From G965115915 sp965115915 (GTDB lineage: Bacteria; Pseudomonadota; Gammaproteobacteria; Eutrophobiales; Eutrophobiaceae): a DNA stretch of 64,000 bases. Positions 52,168-59,763 of the stretch are shown here, in pieces (the first letter of the stretch is position 1; the number at the start of each line of letters is the position of its first letter). The position numbers were made by a program, and so were the translations under genes. The stretch covers positions 682,001 to 746,000 of the forward strand of contig OZ220483.1 in assembly GCA_965115915.1 (NCBI GenBank), written 5' to 3'. Below the pieces are notes generated by a model that made no database searches, was not told the DNA's origin, and saw nothing but the letters and a program-made list of their open reading frames with translations.

Positions 52168-52222
52168 ATTCGAGTCGGTCGAGGTTTGCGCAATCCATAT
52201 TCAAAGATATGGTCGGAGAGAT

Positions 52223-54847
52223 TCAGCCCGGGGTTACTGCCACAGGGATATCTTCCAGCCTGGTATGGGCCTCGTTTGCCTGTTTCTGGAAAGCGTCTAT
52301 CTGGTCGAAGTTCAGGTAACGGTAAACGTCTCCGGCCATGGTGTCTATATCGCGTGTAAACTCCAGATACTCGGTCAGGGAAGGGATATGTCCCAGTATG
52401 GAAGCGACTGCCGCGATCTCGGCAGAAGCGAGAAACACATTGGCCCCATCACCCAGCCGGTTGGGAAAGTTGCGCGTGGAGGTGGAAACCACGGTAGCAT
52501 TGGCAGCCACCCGTGCCTGGTTCCCCATGCACAGGGAACAGCCAGGCATTTCTGTGCGGGCGCCTGCTTTGCCGAAGATGCTGTAATAGCCTTCCTCAGT
52601 CAACTGGTATTGATCCATGCGGGTGGGTGGAGAGATCCACAACCGGGAGGGAATCGGCGAATTCCATTTTTGCAGCATGCGTCCGGCAGCACGGAAGTGA
52701 CCGATATTGGTCATGCATGAACCAATGAACACTTCGTCAATTCGGGTCCCTGCGACCTCGGACAGGGGTTTTATATCATCCGGGTCATTCGGGCAGGCAA
52801 GCAGTGGTTCAGTGATTTCGTCCAGGTTGATCTCAAAGATTTTTGCATACTCGGCATCCGCATCCGGTCTTAGCAGAGACGGATTGGCCAACCACTCTTC
52901 CATCATCCGGGCGCGGCGTTCCAGTGTACGCGGGTCGCCGTAACCTTCAGCGATCATCCACCGCAGCAGTGTGATATTGGAGCGCAGATATTCAGCCACT
53001 GGCGCTTCGTCCAACAGGATGGTACAGCCGTTTGCCGAGCGTTCCGCAGAGGCGTCGGACAATTCGAAGGCCTGTTCGCACTTGAGTTGTGGCAGTCCCT
53101 CAATCTCCAGTATACGCCCCGAGAAAATGTTCTTTTTACCTTTTTTTGCCAGGCTGAGGTCACCGCTCTGCAGTGCGGCATAGGGAATGGCGTTGACCAG
53201 GTCACGCAGGGTAATCCCGGGTTGCAGTTCACCACGGAAGCGTACCAGTACCGATTCCGGCATATCCAGCGGCATGACACCGGTAGCGGCAGCAAAGGCG
53301 ACCAGACCGGAACCGCCAGGGAAGGAGATGCCGATGGGGAAACGGGTATGGGAATCTCCACCGGTGCCCACTGTGTCCGGTAGCAGCATGCGGTTAAGCC
53401 ACGAATGGATTATGCCATCTCCGGGACGTAGCGACACCCCGCCTCGGTTGCGGATGAAATCCGGTAGCGAATGTTGTGTTTCGATGTCCACCGGTTTGGG
53501 GTAGGCGGCGGTATGGCAGAAGGATTGCATTACCAGATCGGCCGAGAAGCCCAGACAGGCGAGGTCTTTGAGTTCATCACGGGTCATTGGTCCGGTAGTG
53601 TCCTGGGAACCGACAGTGCTCATGTGTGGTTCACAGTAGGTGCCGGGACGTATGCCTTCCATATTGCAGGCTGCGCCGACCATTTTTTGTGCCAGCGTAT
53701 AGCCGCGATTGCTGTCGGAGATCGACCGGTGCTGACGGAACAGTGTGTCCGCAGACAGTTTTTTCGCCTTGCGCGCCCGTTCACTGAGTGCCCGTCCGAT
53801 GATCAGCGGGATGCGACCACCCGCCTGTACCTCATCCAGTATTACCGGGTTGTTTAATTCGAATTCACACAGGGTCTCATCCGTGCCGTGGCGTTTGATA
53901 ATGCCTTCGAAGGGATACAGATCAATGACGTCGCCCATTTTCATGCCCTGTACGTCACATTCTATGGGGAGGGTGCCGGCGTCTTCCAGGGTATTGAAAA
54001 AGATGGGCGCGATCTTTCCTCCCAGGCAGACCCCCCCACGGCGTTTGTTGGGGACATGGGGGATGTCTTTGCCGATATGCCAGAGTACCGAGTTGGTGGC
54101 TGATTTTCGCGACGATCCGGTACCGACGACATCACCCACGTAGACCAATGGATGTCCCATCTCCTTGAGTTGCTTGATAAGACTGATCGGGCCGACACTT
54201 CCGGGCTGGTCCGGGGTAATGCCCTCGCGTGGCATTTTCAACATGCTTTGGGCATGCAGCGGTATGTCTGGCCGCGACCAGGCATCCTGTGCCGGTGATA
54301 AATCGTCGGTGTTGGTCTCCCCGTTCACCATGAATACGGTGAGGGTCAGTTTTTCCGCTACCGGGGAGAGACAGGAAAACCACTCTCCCGCTGCCCAGGA
54401 GTCCAGTACCTGTATCGCATGGCAATTTCCCTGCTCGGCCTTTTCCTGTACGTCGTGGAAGGCATCGAACATCAGCAGGGTATGGGAAAGTGCCTTGGCC
54501 GCACTCGGGGCCAGCTTTGTATCATCTAGCAACTCAATCAGTGGGGCAATGTTATAGCCGCCGAGCATGGTGCCAAGCAGGCAGGTCGCGTGTTCGCTGT
54601 CGATCAGAGGGGATTCGGCCTCGCCCTTGGCGATGGCAGAAAGAAAAGCGGCTTTGACATAGGCCGCTTCATCGACCCCTGGCGGAACCCGGTTTGCCAG
54701 CAGTTCAAGCAGCGCTTTCCCGTCCTCCTCTGCGGGCGGGTTCTTCAGCAGATCTGTCAGAGAGGCGACCTGTTTCGCATCCAGAGGCTTTGGTGCTATG
54801 CCGAGCGCAGCGCGTTCAGTAGCTTGTTTTCGGTAGTCTTCAAGCAC
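52223..54847 (-). CDS. acnB: Aconitate hydratase B
   Basis: The 874-residue AcnB isomerises citrate and isocitrate in the TCA cycle. The N-terminal HEAT-like domain specific to AcnB is seen (MLEDYRKQATERAALG...), followed by GDVVGTGSSRKSATNSVLWHIG, SVGPMTRDEL-like text, VGTGGDSHTRFPIGISFP and the cluster cysteines in FIGSCMTNIGHF and CSLCMGNQARV. Translation starts at GTG (54847) with AAGGAAC 6 nt upstream. It belongs to the minus run nudJ-mnmA-acnB-fumarase. Confidence 0.96.
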   Translation of the reverse strand: MLEDYRKQATERAALGIAPKPLDAKQVASLTDLLKNPPAEEDGKALLELLANRVPPGVDEAAYVKAAFLSAIAKGEAESPLIDSEHATCLLGTMLGGYNIAPLIELLDDTKLAPSAAKALSHTLLMFDAFHDVQEKAEQGNCHAIQVLDSWAAGEWFSCLSPVAEKLTLTVFMVNGETNTDDLSPAQDAWSRPDIPLHAQSMLKMPREGITPDQPGSVGPISLIKQLKEMGHPLVYVGDVVGTGSSRKSATNSVLWHIGKDIPHVPNKRRGGVCLGGKIAPIFFNTLEDAGTLPIECDVQGMKMGDVIDLYPFEGIIKRHGTDETLCEFELNNPVILDEVQAGGRIPLIIGRALSERARKAKKLSADTLFRQHRSISDSNRGYTLAQKMVGAACNMEGIRPGTYCEPHMSTVGSQDTTGPMTRDELKDLACLGFSADLVMQSFCHTAAYPKPVDIETQHSLPDFIRNRGGVSLRPGDGIIHSWLNRMLLPDTVGTGGDSHTRFPIGISFPGGSGLVAFAAATGVMPLDMPESVLVRFRGELQPGITLRDLVNAIPYAALQSGDLSLAKKGKKNIFSGRILEIEGLPQLKCEQAFELSDASAERSANGCTILLDEAPVAEYLRSNITLLRWMIAEGYGDPRTLERRARMMEEWLANPSLLRPDADAEYAKIFEINLDEITEPLLACPNDPDDIKPLSEVAGTRIDEVFIGSCMTNIGHFRAAGRMLQKWNSPIPSRLWISPPTRMDQYQLTEEGYYSIFGKAGARTEMPGCSLCMGNQARVAANATVVSTSTRNFPNRLGDGANVFLASAEIAAVASILGHIPSLTEYLEFTRDIDTMAGDVYRYLNFDQIDAFQKQANEAHTRLEDIPVAVTPG

Positions 54848-54918
54848 GTTCGTTCCTTAAAGTTTTGCAGTGTCCATAGGCAGTGTCCATAGAGGATTGC
54901 CGCCAACGGGATTTTATT

Positions 54919-56157
54919 CTAGCGGGTATCTGGCTCCAAGTCACCTGCCTGTTCAGTCCGCTCGGTTCCGTTCGGATTTGCCGCAATATTGACGGGTTGA
55001 TTGCCCTCAGGCACGGCTTGCTGGCTGAGTTGGACATCCCCGGTCGCGACTATTTCGTGGAGCGGTGGTTGATCGGTACCGGATATGATGCCGCCGCCAA
55101 GGCACTGTTCATCAGCGTACAGCACTACCGACTGACCCGGGCTGACCGCACGCTGCGCCTGATCAAAAGCGAGTATGATGTTACCACCTTCCATATGGAT
55201 GACGGTACAGTCCTGGACCGTCTGACCATGGCGCAGTCGGGCGCTGTAGCGTTGTTTCAGGTATGGCGGATGATTGATCCAGTGGCACTCGGTAGCCTCG
55301 ATACGGGAACAGAACAACAGTGGATGGTCATGTCCCTGCACGACATACAGGCGATTTGCCCCCATGTCTTTGCCTACCACATACCAGGCCTCTCCAGTGG
55401 TGTCTCGGTGACCTCCGATGCCCAGGCCACGGCGTTGCCCCAGGGTGTAGTAACAGGCACCTTGATGGGTGCCAAGCACGGTACCTTTCAAATCATGAAT
55501 CTTGCCTGGCTGTGATGGAATATAGCGACCCAGAAATTCCCGGAACGGACGTTCGCCAATAAAGCATATCCCGGTGCTATCCTTTTTCGCGTGGTTCGCG
55601 AAGCCCGCCTGCCGTGCCAGGGTGCGCACCGCTGTTTTGCGTAATTTCCCGAGCGGGAACAGCGTATGTGCAAGTTGCTGTTGATCAAGTCGATACAGAA
55701 AATAGCTCTGGTCCTTTTTTGCATCGACGCTTTTGAGCAGTCGATACGGTTGTTCCGTACCGGCTTTGCTGGCGTAGTGGCCTGTGGCGATATAATCCGC
55801 CCCCAGTCCCATGGCATGATCGAGGAATGCGCGGAACTTTATCCGTTCATTGCACAGGATGTCCGGATTTGGGGTGTCGCCTTTGCGATACCCTGCAATG
55901 AAACCTTGAAACACCTGGTCCCGGTATTCTGTCGCAAGATTTGCCGTCATCACTTTAATCCCGAGTGTAGCGCAGACCTGCTGTACGTCGGCCAGGTCTT
56001 GTCCCGCCGAGCAGCACGCGGCGCCATCGTCTTCTTCCCAGTTGCGCATGAACAGTCCGATGATCTCGTGTCCGGGAAACTGTTTCTGGAGTAACCAGGC
56101 ACTGACCGAGGAGTCGACTCCTCCGGACATTCCGACCACGATAGTTCCCTCTGACAC
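54919..56157 (-). CDS. mnmA: tRNA-specific 2-thiouridylase MnmA with C-terminal extension
   Basis: The 412-residue enzyme thiolates U34 of tRNA-Lys, -Glu and -Gln. The PP-loop IVVGMSGGVDSSVSAWLL is at residues 6-23. The catalytic cysteines are in NPDILCNERIKF and STGICFIGERPF, and TVLGTHQGACYYTLGQRRGLGIGG is typical. The usual length is about 365-370. Here about 40 extra, Gln/Pro/Asn-rich residues follow GGGIISGTDQPPL. The nudJ stop is only 2 bp upstream of its ATG. Confidence 0.95.
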   Translation of the reverse strand: MSEGTIVVGMSGGVDSSVSAWLLQKQFPGHEIIGLFMRNWEEDDGAACCSAGQDLADVQQVCATLGIKVMTANLATEYRDQVFQGFIAGYRKGDTPNPDILCNERIKFRAFLDHAMGLGADYIATGHYASKAGTEQPYRLLKSVDAKKDQSYFLYRLDQQQLAHTLFPLGKLRKTAVRTLARQAGFANHAKKDSTGICFIGERPFREFLGRYIPSQPGKIHDLKGTVLGTHQGACYYTLGQRRGLGIGGHRDTTGEAWYVVGKDMGANRLYVVQGHDHPLLFCSRIEATECHWINHPPYLKQRYSARLRHGQTVQDCTVIHMEGGNIILAFDQAQRAVSPGQSVVLYADEQCLGGGIISGTDQPPLHEIVATGDVQLSQQAVPEGNQPVNIAANPNGTERTEQAGDLEPDTR

Positions 56158-56159
56158 GG

Positions 56160-56657
56160 CTATTCTTCCTGTATTATTCGGGTGGCACTGGCAGTGAGAT
56201 GCACCAATGCGGCGTCATGTTGCAGGATTTCCAATGGCCATGATCTGCCCTGCAGGAAATCTGTTACACATTGCAGTACCACGGGTGTACGCAAACGTTC
56301 ATGGTTTGCCTTGAGTTCCGCCTGGCTTAGCCATAATGTGCGCAAAATACCGTCATCCAGTGGTTGTTCCGGATGGTATGCCCCGGCTTGTCCATGGAAA
56401 CAGAAACGCAGGTAGGTGACTTGCGCATAGCGGCCCGCAAACAGATAGATTCCGACCAGCCCCTGCGGCGTGAATTCGTATGCGGTTTCTTCCAGCACCT
56501 CGCGGCACACCGCATCCAGCAGGCTTTCTCCCGGGTCCAGATGCCCGGCAGGTTGGTTCAGCACGATATTGTCATTGATGATCTCTTCCTCAACGATCAG
56601 AAATCGCTCACTTTCGGCGATCAGGCCGGCTACAGTGACATGAGGCTTCCAACGCAT
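56160..56657 (-). CDS. nudJ: Nudix hydrolase, NudJ-like
   Basis: The 165-residue protein carries a Nudix box GHLDPGESLLDAVCREVLEETAY; the canonical Gly late in the box is Ala. It opens KPHVTVAGLIAESERFLIVEEE. NudJ hydrolyses thiamine pyrophosphate pyrimidine precursors and nucleoside di/triphosphates. In many gammaproteobacteria it sits directly upstream of mnmA, as here, with 2 bp between the genes. Substrate preference is inferred from that synteny. Confidence 0.9.
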   Translation of the reverse strand: MRWKPHVTVAGLIAESERFLIVEEEIINDNIVLNQPAGHLDPGESLLDAVCREVLEETAYEFTPQGLVGIYLFAGRYAQVTYLRFCFHGQAGAYHPEQPLDDGILRTLWLSQAELKANHERLRTPVVLQCVTDFLQGRSWPLEILQHDAALVHLTASATRIIQEE

Positions 56658-56723
56658 AGGTGGGTTTCATTCAGATTTCAGTGTGTCAGGGTTGGCCATC
56701 TGGTGTCACGCGGAGCCTGCAAC

Positions 56724-57725
56724 TCAGTATTGCAGGGCATGCAGATGCGCACTGGCCGCGCTGGCGTTTCCCTGAATATGATACCCCCCTTCCAGCATGG
56801 ATATCAGGCGTCCGTCACAGCAGTGATCGGCAAGTTCCATCAGCATCCGTGTCAGCCTGGAAAAACCTTCGTCGTCGACCTCGAAACACCCCAGTGGATC
56901 ATCGGCTCGGCTGTCAAAGCCTGCCGATATTAACACGAGTTGGGGCTGGTAGCGTAGCGCGACAGGTAGAAGCTGTTCTTCGAATGCGGCGAGCAGCGCC
57001 GCATTCGAAGAACCACAGTCCAGATGCACGTTGATGTTATAGCCCAAACCCTGACCAGTGCCTCGATATAGCGGGGAACCGGTGCCTGGATAGGCGTATT
57101 GATCATGGGTGGAAAAGTACAGTACACCCGGATCGTCGTAGAACATCGCCTGTGTGGAGTTGCCATGGTGATAGTCCCAATCGGCAATGAGTATTCTCTC
57201 CAGACCGTAGGTATCGTGTGCGTAGCGGGCTGCCAGGGCAATGCTGTTATACAGACAGAAGCCTTCTATGTCACCAGTGTTCAGGGCATGGTGCCCTGGA
57301 GGTCGGCTCGCGCAGAAGGCGTTGCGTAGCCGACCGCTGCATACGGCGTCTACAGCCGCGAGCATTCCCGCAACGACACGGCGGGCAACCCATTCGCTGT
57401 TGGGATAATTCCGCTGCAGGCTCAGGATATGTGCCCGCGTATGCAATTTCAGGAGATGTGCATCGATCGCCCCGGATAGTGGTGCTACAGGCTGGCATCT
57501 GTGATACAGCCCATTTTCCTTCAGCAGCGCTATCAGGGCTTGAACCCGTTTGGGCGATTCCGGATGTCCGGCCCCGGTCTGATGGCGAAGAAAATCCGGC
57601 TCATAGACCAGACCGGTATGCGTGGGTTTTTGTGCCGCATGGGCGGTGGCTGATGTTGTGATGCCGCTTATCTGCACGGAACCGAGCAGGGTGGCGGTGC
57701 CCAGCAGGAAAGATCGTCTGTCCAT
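56724..57725 (-). CDS. Histone-deacetylase-family amidohydrolase with Tat-like signal
   Basis: The 333-residue zinc hydrolase starts MDRRSFLLGTATLLGSVQ, a twin-arginine signal (RR-x-FL plus hydrophobic stretch) with AHA as likely cleavage site near residue 30. The catalytic core is intact: RPPGHHALNTGDIEGFCLYN, ADWDYHHGNSTQ (zinc ligands Asp and His), SAGFDSRADDP and LEGGYH (active tyrosine). Relatives deacetylate acetylpolyamines, acetoin-related compounds or proteins. A periplasmic location would be unusual for the family. It is upstream of nudJ by 66 bp on the same strand. Confidence 0.88.
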   Translation of the reverse strand: MDRRSFLLGTATLLGSVQISGITTSATAHAAQKPTHTGLVYEPDFLRHQTGAGHPESPKRVQALIALLKENGLYHRCQPVAPLSGAIDAHLLKLHTRAHILSLQRNYPNSEWVARRVVAGMLAAVDAVCSGRLRNAFCASRPPGHHALNTGDIEGFCLYNSIALAARYAHDTYGLERILIADWDYHHGNSTQAMFYDDPGVLYFSTHDQYAYPGTGSPLYRGTGQGLGYNINVHLDCGSSNAALLAAFEEQLLPVALRYQPQLVLISAGFDSRADDPLGCFEVDDEGFSRLTRMLMELADHCCDGRLISMLEGGYHIQGNASAASAHLHALQY

Positions 57726-57925
57726 ATTACCGAAGGATATCGCATTGTTGTTGTTTCAGGCCACAGTGTGTGGAAGTGTCTGTCCGGGTCGAGGCAGATT
57801 GGGTTTGACCCCGATGCCTCAAAGCGGCGCAATGGATGCCAGGATGGAGCACCGGTTATCGGCGGTTGGCCTCGAAGCGTACGCCCGTTCGTCCCGATGC
57901 CCGGGGTTTTCGCCGTCTGTTGTGA

Positions 57926-57953
57926 GGGTGCCCCTGTGCTCAGCCTGGCACCC
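57926..57953. other. Inverted repeat in the acuC-like/glnB gap
   Basis: GGGTGCC (57926-57932) and GGCACCC (57947-57953) form a 7-bp stem with a 14-nt loop, without a T-run. A 10-bp palindrome ACAACGTTGT lies at 58000-58009, next to an ATTATAAT at 57991-57998 that could serve as a -10 on either strand. Apart from the sigma-54 site, the 57726-58249 gap has no gene I can support. Confidence 0.35.
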
Positions 57954-58047
57954 GACCAGCATGTCAGGATGCCACTGTCTTTTGTTGTGCATTATAATGA
58001 CAACGTTGTTAATGGTGCAGGGTTTATGGCAGTGTCCTGTGGTAGTT

Positions 58048-58064
58048 TTGGCATGCCAATTGCT
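58048..58064 (+). promoter_or_regulatory. Sigma-54 promoter of glnB
   Basis: TTGGCATG-N4-TTGCT matches the -24/-12 consensus. The GG (58050-58051) and GC (58062-58063) are exactly 10 bp apart. The predicted transcript starts near 58075, leaving about 175 nt before the glnB ATG. This fits nitrogen-regulated expression through NtrC, although I did not locate a clear NtrC box. Confidence 0.75.
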
Positions 58065-58249
58065 TCTTCCAATAGCAGGAGGGAGGATGTGGCGTACCGG
58101 CCCTTGGGTTTTTGACGGGCACACCGCTGGCGGACGATAGGCGAGACAGCCAAAACAGTGGTTTGCGTTGTTCGTTGCCGTTATCGACGTGGTTCTGTGC
58201 GTTAGTTCAGGCGTTGTTATGTGGTTTAATCTATCTGGGAGGACAGAGC

Positions 58250-58588
58250 ATGAAGATGATTACAACGATCATCAAGCCGTTCAAGCTTGATGATGTGCGA
58301 GAGGCATTGTCAGAAGCCGGTGTGCAGGGGTTGACCGTGACCGAGGTCAAGGGTTTTGGCAGACAGAAGGGACATACCGAGCTATATCGTGGTGCGGAGT
58401 ATATTGTGGATTTTTTGCCTAAAATAAAGATCGAGATTGCGGTTGACGACAGCATGGTGGATGCGGTTATCGAGACGATTACCGGCATCGCCCAGACGGG
58501 AAAAATTGGCGATGGCAAGGTGTTCGTGAGTCCGCTGGAACAAGTGATACGCATTCGTACAGGCGAGACAGGCAATCAGGCTGTGTGA
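58250..58588 (+). CDS. glnB: Nitrogen regulatory protein P-II
   Basis: The 112-residue trimeric PII signal protein senses ATP/ADP and 2-oxoglutarate and controls glutamine synthetase adenylylation and NtrB. It begins MKMITTIIKPFKLDDVREAL. The T-loop KGHTELYRGAEY includes the uridylylated Tyr51, and the C-terminus has TGKIGDGKVFVSPLEQVIRIRTGE. The start is fixed by GGGAGGA at 58237-58243. No amtB follows, so GlnB is slightly favoured over GlnK, but the sigma-54 promoter is a GlnK-like trait. Confidence 0.94.
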   Translation: MKMITTIIKPFKLDDVREALSEAGVQGLTVTEVKGFGRQKGHTELYRGAEYIVDFLPKIKIEIAVDDSMVDAVIETITGIAQTGKIGDGKVFVSPLEQVIRIRTGETGNQAV

Positions 58589-58690
58589 AGGTGTCCGGGT
58601 TCGGGTGCCTGTGAGACCGGAATAGGCGCGTCGTTGTTTCTGCCCGCCTGGGGTAGCGGTCCCTGATCTTCTGCCTTTATCAGCGGGCGT

Positions 58691-58733
58691 GGCGAGCGCA
58701 GGCAGGAACAGGCGTCCCGCGCTCGCCAGTTTT
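58691..58733 (+). terminator. Possible terminator downstream of glnB
   Basis: GGCGAGCGC (58691-58699) and GCGCTCGCC (58719-58727) form a perfect 9-bp, GC-rich stem with a 19-nt loop, followed by AGTTTT. The T-run is short and the hairpin is about 100 nt past the stop, so the call is tentative. Confidence 0.35.
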
Positions 58734-58996
58734 GGCAGCGCGGCCGGTTTCGAACGGTGCCACCCGTGTTGCCACTGCTGCACCGCTTGCTGCACTGTAG
58801 ATGAGGCACACGAACTGCTGGCAGGGCAAACGGCCTGAGACGCCGCTGTCACTCTCGTCGCGGCAGCCGAGCCGCGCAGCGCATGGCTGATGCGGTGCGT
58901 CCCTTCCCGACAAGCCGAGGCCTTTGGCCCTTTCCCGATACCAGCAGCATTGCTGTAACCCTGTCCGGCCCCACTATCGCTACTGAAACACCCAGG

Positions 58997-59018
58997 GGCT
59001 GTCTTTGTGAAGACAGCC
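58997..59018. other. Perfect 9-bp hairpin next to the dispersed repeat
   Basis: GGCTGTCTT-TGTG-AAGACAGCC lies directly upstream of dispersed-repeat copy 2. No T-run follows. The stretch 58589-59070 otherwise contains no gene I can support. Confidence 0.5.
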
Positions 59019-59024
59019 TGGCTG

Positions 59025-59062
59025 GCCCCCACAGTTTCATCCGTCATCCGTCGTGAACCTGC
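59025..59062. repeat. Dispersed intergenic repeat, copy 2
   Basis: GCCCCCACAGTTTCAT (59025-59040) is identical to 29640-29655, and GTCGTGAACCTGC (59050-59062) differs by one base from 29657-29669. Between the blocks, copy 2 has extra bases that form a CCGTCAT-CCGTC short duplication. Confidence 0.55.
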
Positions 59063-59070
59063 ACACAGGT

Positions 59071-59101
59071 TTGACATCTATATTAGACTTAGTCTATATT
59101 A
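59071..59101 (+). promoter_or_regulatory. Strong promoter with overlapping repeats before rubrerythrin
   Basis: TTGACA (59071-59076) and TATATT (59095-59100) are separated by 18 bp. Within them are a direct repeat TCTATATTA (59077-59085 and 59093-59101) spaced by GACTTAG, and a palindrome TAGACT-T-AGTCTA (59084-59096). The repeats cover the spacer and the -10, the expected place for a repressor site. The leader to the ATG is about 155 nt. Confidence 0.65.
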
Positions 59102-59262
59102 CGGCCGTGCCCGGCGGGTGCCAGGCTAGTGTTTGTATTTGGTGTTGTTGCCTTAACCGTGCCATCGCATTGGATGTTTCCGGGCATCGGGAATTGTCTG
59201 TGCATGGGCGGGTCGGCTATGACGCCTGGTTATTTTTCAACCCAAACGAGGAGCAAGTCTCA

Positions 59263-59682
59263 ATGCAACTGAAAGGAACCAAAACCGAGGAAAATTTGAA
59301 AGCCGCATTTGCTGGCGAATCTCAGGCTAATCGCCGTTACCTGTATTTTGCCCAGAAGGCGGATGTTGAAGGATACAATGATGTTTCCACTGTCTTTCGC
59401 TCAACGGCGGAAGGCGAAACGGGTCATGCCCACGGCCATCTGGAATACCTGGAGGCGGTTGGCGACCCGGCCACGGGCGAGCCGATCGGCAGTACTGATC
59501 TGAACCTGAAGGCCGCTATTGCGGGTGAAACCCATGAGTACACCGACATGTATCCGGGCATGGCCAAAACTGCCCGTGAAGAAGGTTTTGAGGAGATCGC
59601 AGACTGGTTTGAAACGCTGGCAAAGGCGGAACGTTCACATGCCAACCGTTTTCAGAAGGCACTGGATGGACTGAATGCCTAG
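59263..59682 (+). CDS. Rubrerythrin-family protein (ferritin-like domain only)
   Basis: This 139-residue di-iron protein is related to rubrerythrin. It carries the Glu/His ligand pattern: TEENLKAAFAGESQANRRYLYFA, AEGETGHAHGHLEYL, IAGETHEYTDMYPGMAKTAREEGF, AKAERSHANRFQKAL. The C-terminal rubredoxin domain with two CxxC pairs is missing, so an external electron donor is needed if it acts as a peroxidase. Its start is the ATG 10 nt after GAGGAG; a longer in-frame start further upstream is rejected. It heads a module with the next two genes. Confidence 0.92.
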   Translation: MQLKGTKTEENLKAAFAGESQANRRYLYFAQKADVEGYNDVSTVFRSTAEGETGHAHGHLEYLEAVGDPATGEPIGSTDLNLKAAIAGETHEYTDMYPGMAKTAREEGFEEIADWFETLAKAERSHANRFQKALDGLNA

Positions 59683-59708
59683 TCGTGGCGGATGGTCTGA
59701 ATGTTTTG

Positions 59709-59744
59709 CCCCCCGGCAACAGGTCCTGGCCCGTTGCCGGGGGG
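59709..59744. other. 12-bp stem-loop between rubrerythrin and Fe-S oxidoreductase genes
   Basis: CCCCCCGGCAAC (59709-59720) pairs perfectly with GTTGCCGGGGGG (59733-59744) across a 12-nt loop. No T-run follows, so this is more likely an attenuating or mRNA-stabilising hairpin that lowers expression of the downstream genes than a full terminator. Confidence 0.6.
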
Positions 59745-59763
59745 TGGCCATCAGGGTTTCAAT

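Noticed and set aside
58112..58249. N-terminal extension of glnB to 58112
   Set aside because: PII proteins begin MK-x-I-x-A/T-I-I-KPFKL, which corresponds to 58250, preceded by a strong ribosome-binding site. The extension lies in the leader downstream of the sigma-54 promoter.
59053..59262. N-terminal extension of the rubrerythrin gene to 59053
   Set aside because: The extension would cover the promoter itself and has no similarity to the family; the ATG at 59263 follows GAGGAG.
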